From Nitrosarchaeum sp. (GTDB taxonomy: Archaea; Thermoproteota; Nitrososphaeria; Nitrososphaerales; Nitrosopumilaceae): 64,000 nt of DNA. Positions 62,262 through 64,000 of the stretch are shown piece by piece. Under the pieces are notes generated by a model. The model worked only from the letters and a program-made list of their open reading frames with translations, ran no database searches and had not been told where the DNA came from. The stretch's first letter is position 1. Every line of letters begins with the position of its first letter. The translations under genes and the position numbers were made by a program. The stretch covers positions 124,001-188,000 of the forward strand of contig BGOU01000007.1 in assembly GCA_003569705.1 (NCBI GenBank), read 5' to 3'.

Positions 62262-62806
62262 TGGAGTCACTAAAAGAGTGGGCAACAGTAATCAATGCTC
62301 TAGAAAACGGTGATCAGACAGTTCTTCTAAGAAAAGGAGGGATATTGGATGTGGCGTCAGGTTTTAGAATCGAATCAAAAAAATTTCTATTGTTTCCCAC
62401 ACAAGAGCATCAAGAGTATAATCACATAAAGCCGCAATTTCACAATTATCTTGAACAAGTAAAATCAAATCCACCAAAAAATGGATTTAATAGAATTACA
62501 TCATATGCTGAGGTATTAGCAGATGCAGATATTTTATCAGAGGAGACCATCAAGAGATTATCATCATTTCATATTTGGAGTGATTCATATATCAATGAAA
62601 GAAGAAATTGGAAACCAGAAAATCCCATGAAAGCAGTGTTTTTAAAAGTCTATAAAATCCCGGAATTCAATACGCCTCTAAAATCAGAGTATCAGGGTTG
62701 CAAATCTTGGATAAACATAAATGAAGAAATTCCAATTGGAGAAGCAGTTTTGAGCGATTCGAAAATAGAATTAAAACTAAATGAATTCAAGGAAATAGTA
62801 AAATGA
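62261..62806 (+). CDS. DUF1802 protein
   Basis: 181 aa beginning 'LKEWATVINALENGDQTVLL' and 'RKGGI', with 'FLLFPTQEHQ' and 'FHIWSDSYINERRNWKPENP', the features of DUF1802. GTG start overlaps the preceding stop (TAGTG). Function unknown; fixed position after the haem protein suggests a common pathway. Confidence 0.82.
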   Translation: MESLKEWATVINALENGDQTVLLRKGGILDVASGFRIESKKFLLFPTQEHQEYNHIKPQFHNYLEQVKSNPPKNGFNRITSYAEVLADADILSEETIKRLSSFHIWSDSYINERRNWKPENPMKAVFLKVYKIPEFNTPLKSEYQGCKSWININEEIPIGEAVLSDSKIELKLNEFKEIVK

Positions 62807-63798
62807 AATACAAAACATTAGGAAAAAGTGGAATCAAGGTATCAGAAATAGGATTTGGCGCATGGACTATTGGTCTTGACTGGTGGGGTAAGAAAATTGA
62901 AGAAGATGAAGCAAAACGTATGCTTAAAAAAGCATATGATTTAGGAATTAACTTTTTTGAAACAGCTGATATGTACGGTAAAGGAATAAGCGAGAAACTC
63001 ATTGGTCAAGTATTCAAAGGAATGAGAGACGAGGTAGTTATTTCAACAAAATACGGTTATGATTTTTCAAAAGTGGAGCAAATAGGTCACACAGAATTAC
63101 CTCAAAGTTTTGAACCGGAATTTACAAGAAAAGCACTTGATGCATCACTAGAGAGATTACAAACAGATTATGTCGATTCATACGGAATGCACAATCCAAA
63201 ATTAAAGCACATTAGAAATGATGCTACTTTCGATATGTTTGATAAATTGATTCAAGAAGGAAAGATAAAATCATCACAAGTTGCACTCGGTCCAGCAATA
63301 GGATGGACACAGGAAGGATTAGAAGCAATGGAAAGAAAAAGTGTTTCAGCAGTACAAACGGTTTACAATATTTTAGAGCAGACACCTGGAAATGAGTTAA
63401 TAGAAAAAGCAGAAAAACAAAATGTCGGAATTCTAGTCAGAGTTCCAGATGCATCTGGAATTCTAACAGGTAAAGTAAAGGCAGAAACAGTAATTCCAAG
63501 CAATGATCATAGAAAAGACAGAAAACAAGAATGGAGACAAGAGGCATTACAAAAAGTAGAACAAATTAGACCCATTGCGGAGCGTAACGGCTTGAACATT
63601 ACAGAATTTGCAATAAAATTCATCTTGTCAAAAAAGTCAATTGCGTCAGTTTTACCCACAGTTGTAAGTGTGGAAGAAATTGAAACGTTTGCCACAATAT
63701 CAGACGGAAAATATCTAAATTCTTCAGATATGAAAGAAATAGATGAGATATACAACACTTGGCCCTCATACGAATTAAAAGCAACTCAAGCAAATTAG
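62803..63798 (+). CDS. Aldo/keto reductase
   Basis: 331 aa. TIM-barrel catalytic tetrad: D of 'FFETADMYG', Y nearby, K of 'VVISTKYGYD', H of 'DSYGMHNPK'; N-terminal 'YKTLGKSGIKVSEIGFGAWT'. NADPH-dependent reduction of carbonyls. Its start overlaps the DUF1802 stop (ATGA). Substrate unknown. Confidence 0.9.
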   Translation: MKYKTLGKSGIKVSEIGFGAWTIGLDWWGKKIEEDEAKRMLKKAYDLGINFFETADMYGKGISEKLIGQVFKGMRDEVVISTKYGYDFSKVEQIGHTELPQSFEPEFTRKALDASLERLQTDYVDSYGMHNPKLKHIRNDATFDMFDKLIQEGKIKSSQVALGPAIGWTQEGLEAMERKSVSAVQTVYNILEQTPGNELIEKAEKQNVGILVRVPDASGILTGKVKAETVIPSNDHRKDRKQEWRQEALQKVEQIRPIAERNGLNITEFAIKFILSKKSIASVLPTVVSVEEIETFATISDGKYLNSSDMKEIDEIYNTWPSYELKATQAN

Positions 63799-63805
63799 TT
63801 TTCAG

Positions 63806-64000
63806 ATGGACAAATCAATAGATGTCATTAAGACATTAGACATTATTGAAGGAATGAAACTTGCAAAAATTGGAGATTATAAAAAATGGAATGCAATAAT
63901 TAAAAAAATAAAAATAAAGAGGACTTGAATCCATCAGATTTAGAGTATTTTTCAAACATAACTAGAATTTACAAGGATTCAAACATAACTAGCAGGAGTA
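63806..64000 (+). CDS. Small hypothetical protein, frameshifted, runs off the window
   Basis: From ATG 63806 the frame gives 'MDKSIDVIKTLDIIEGMKLA' and 'KIGDYKKWNAIIKKIKIKRT' then a stop at 63926-63928. The next frame continues 'KEDLNPSDLEYFSNITRIYK' to the window edge. Adding one A to A5 at 63910-63914 restores 'KKIKNKEDLNPSDLEYFS'. Small helical protein; function unknown. Confidence 0.5.

Noticed and set aside
1-64000. CRISPR array, insertion sequence or prophage
   Set aside because: No regularly spaced repeats, transposase or integrase motifs, or phage genes seen anywhere; the only long direct repeat is the GTLPKG gene pair.

Overview
The window is about 64 kb of AT-rich archaeal chromosome. 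The gene set points to a marine ammonia-oxidising thaumarchaeote (Nitrososphaerota, Nitrosopumilus-like): transcription factor B, class I lysyl-tRNA synthetase, SRP54/SRP19, aIF5A, aIF1A, archaeal S24e/S27ae/S8e, Gar1, Pus10, archaeal Elp3, coenzyme F420 genes, the archaeal shikimate route, and ThiC with a ThiD-ThiN fusion. Genes are dense and mostly in short operons with overlapping stops and starts. TTG and GTG starts are common. TATA-like boxes often lie about 20-30 nt upstream of the start codon, which suggests many leaderless or nearly leaderless mRNAs. I see no insertion sequence, prophage, CRISPR array or rRNA.

Layout. 1-10.1 kb: tail of a PDZ protease, cofG-cofH (F420), a winged-helix protein, PAC2 protein, purM, an ion permease, Elp3 and lysS. 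10.1-15.1 kb: mostly small hypothetical, membrane and Cys-rich proteins, ferritin and Tag glycosylase. 15.2-19.1 kb: tRNA-Arg, aquaporin, peroxiredoxin, and two nearly identical genes for proteins built around a GTLPKG motif. 19.2-21.7 kb: UbiD decarboxylase and MqnC-like radical SAM enzyme (menaquinone by the futalosine route). 21.9-31.1 kb: an almost complete aromatic cluster from ADH synthase to chorismate, then chorismate mutase-aminotransferase and prephenate dehydrogenase. It is interrupted between aroA and aroC by a GC-rich structured element that I read as a minus-strand RNA. 31.1-34.7 kb: Nudix protein, ThiC and ThiDN. 34.8-39 kb: sugar nucleotide genes, GalT and phosphoglycerate mutase. 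39-44.8 kb: ribosomal proteins, Pus10, SRP54 and Dph6. 45-53 kb: membrane thiol-redox pair (CcdA and thioredoxin-like), methyltransferases, aIF5A, an intron-containing tRNA-Tyr, cold-shock protein and aIF1A. 53-64 kb: Lrp-family regulators, response regulator, alcohol dehydrogenase, ScpA/ScpB, S8e-SRP19-Gar1-TFB, SufC, chlorite-dismutase-family protein and aldo/keto reductase.

The aromatic cluster makes chorismate, which the adjacent MqnC/UbiD genes can draw on for menaquinone. A UbiE-type methyltransferase at 50.0 kb may supply a later quinone step.

A window-wide feature is that seven genes, including the essential SRP54 and the conserved Elp3 and ThiDN, are each broken by the apparent loss of one base, mostly in or beside A/T runs. 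I read these mainly as sequence errors and annotate full spans. The most interesting candidates for undescribed biology are the duplicated GTLPKG proteins, the structured RNA at about 27.5 kb, and a dispersed element of about 90 bp that could encode Cys-containing microproteins (44.9 and 50.8 kb).
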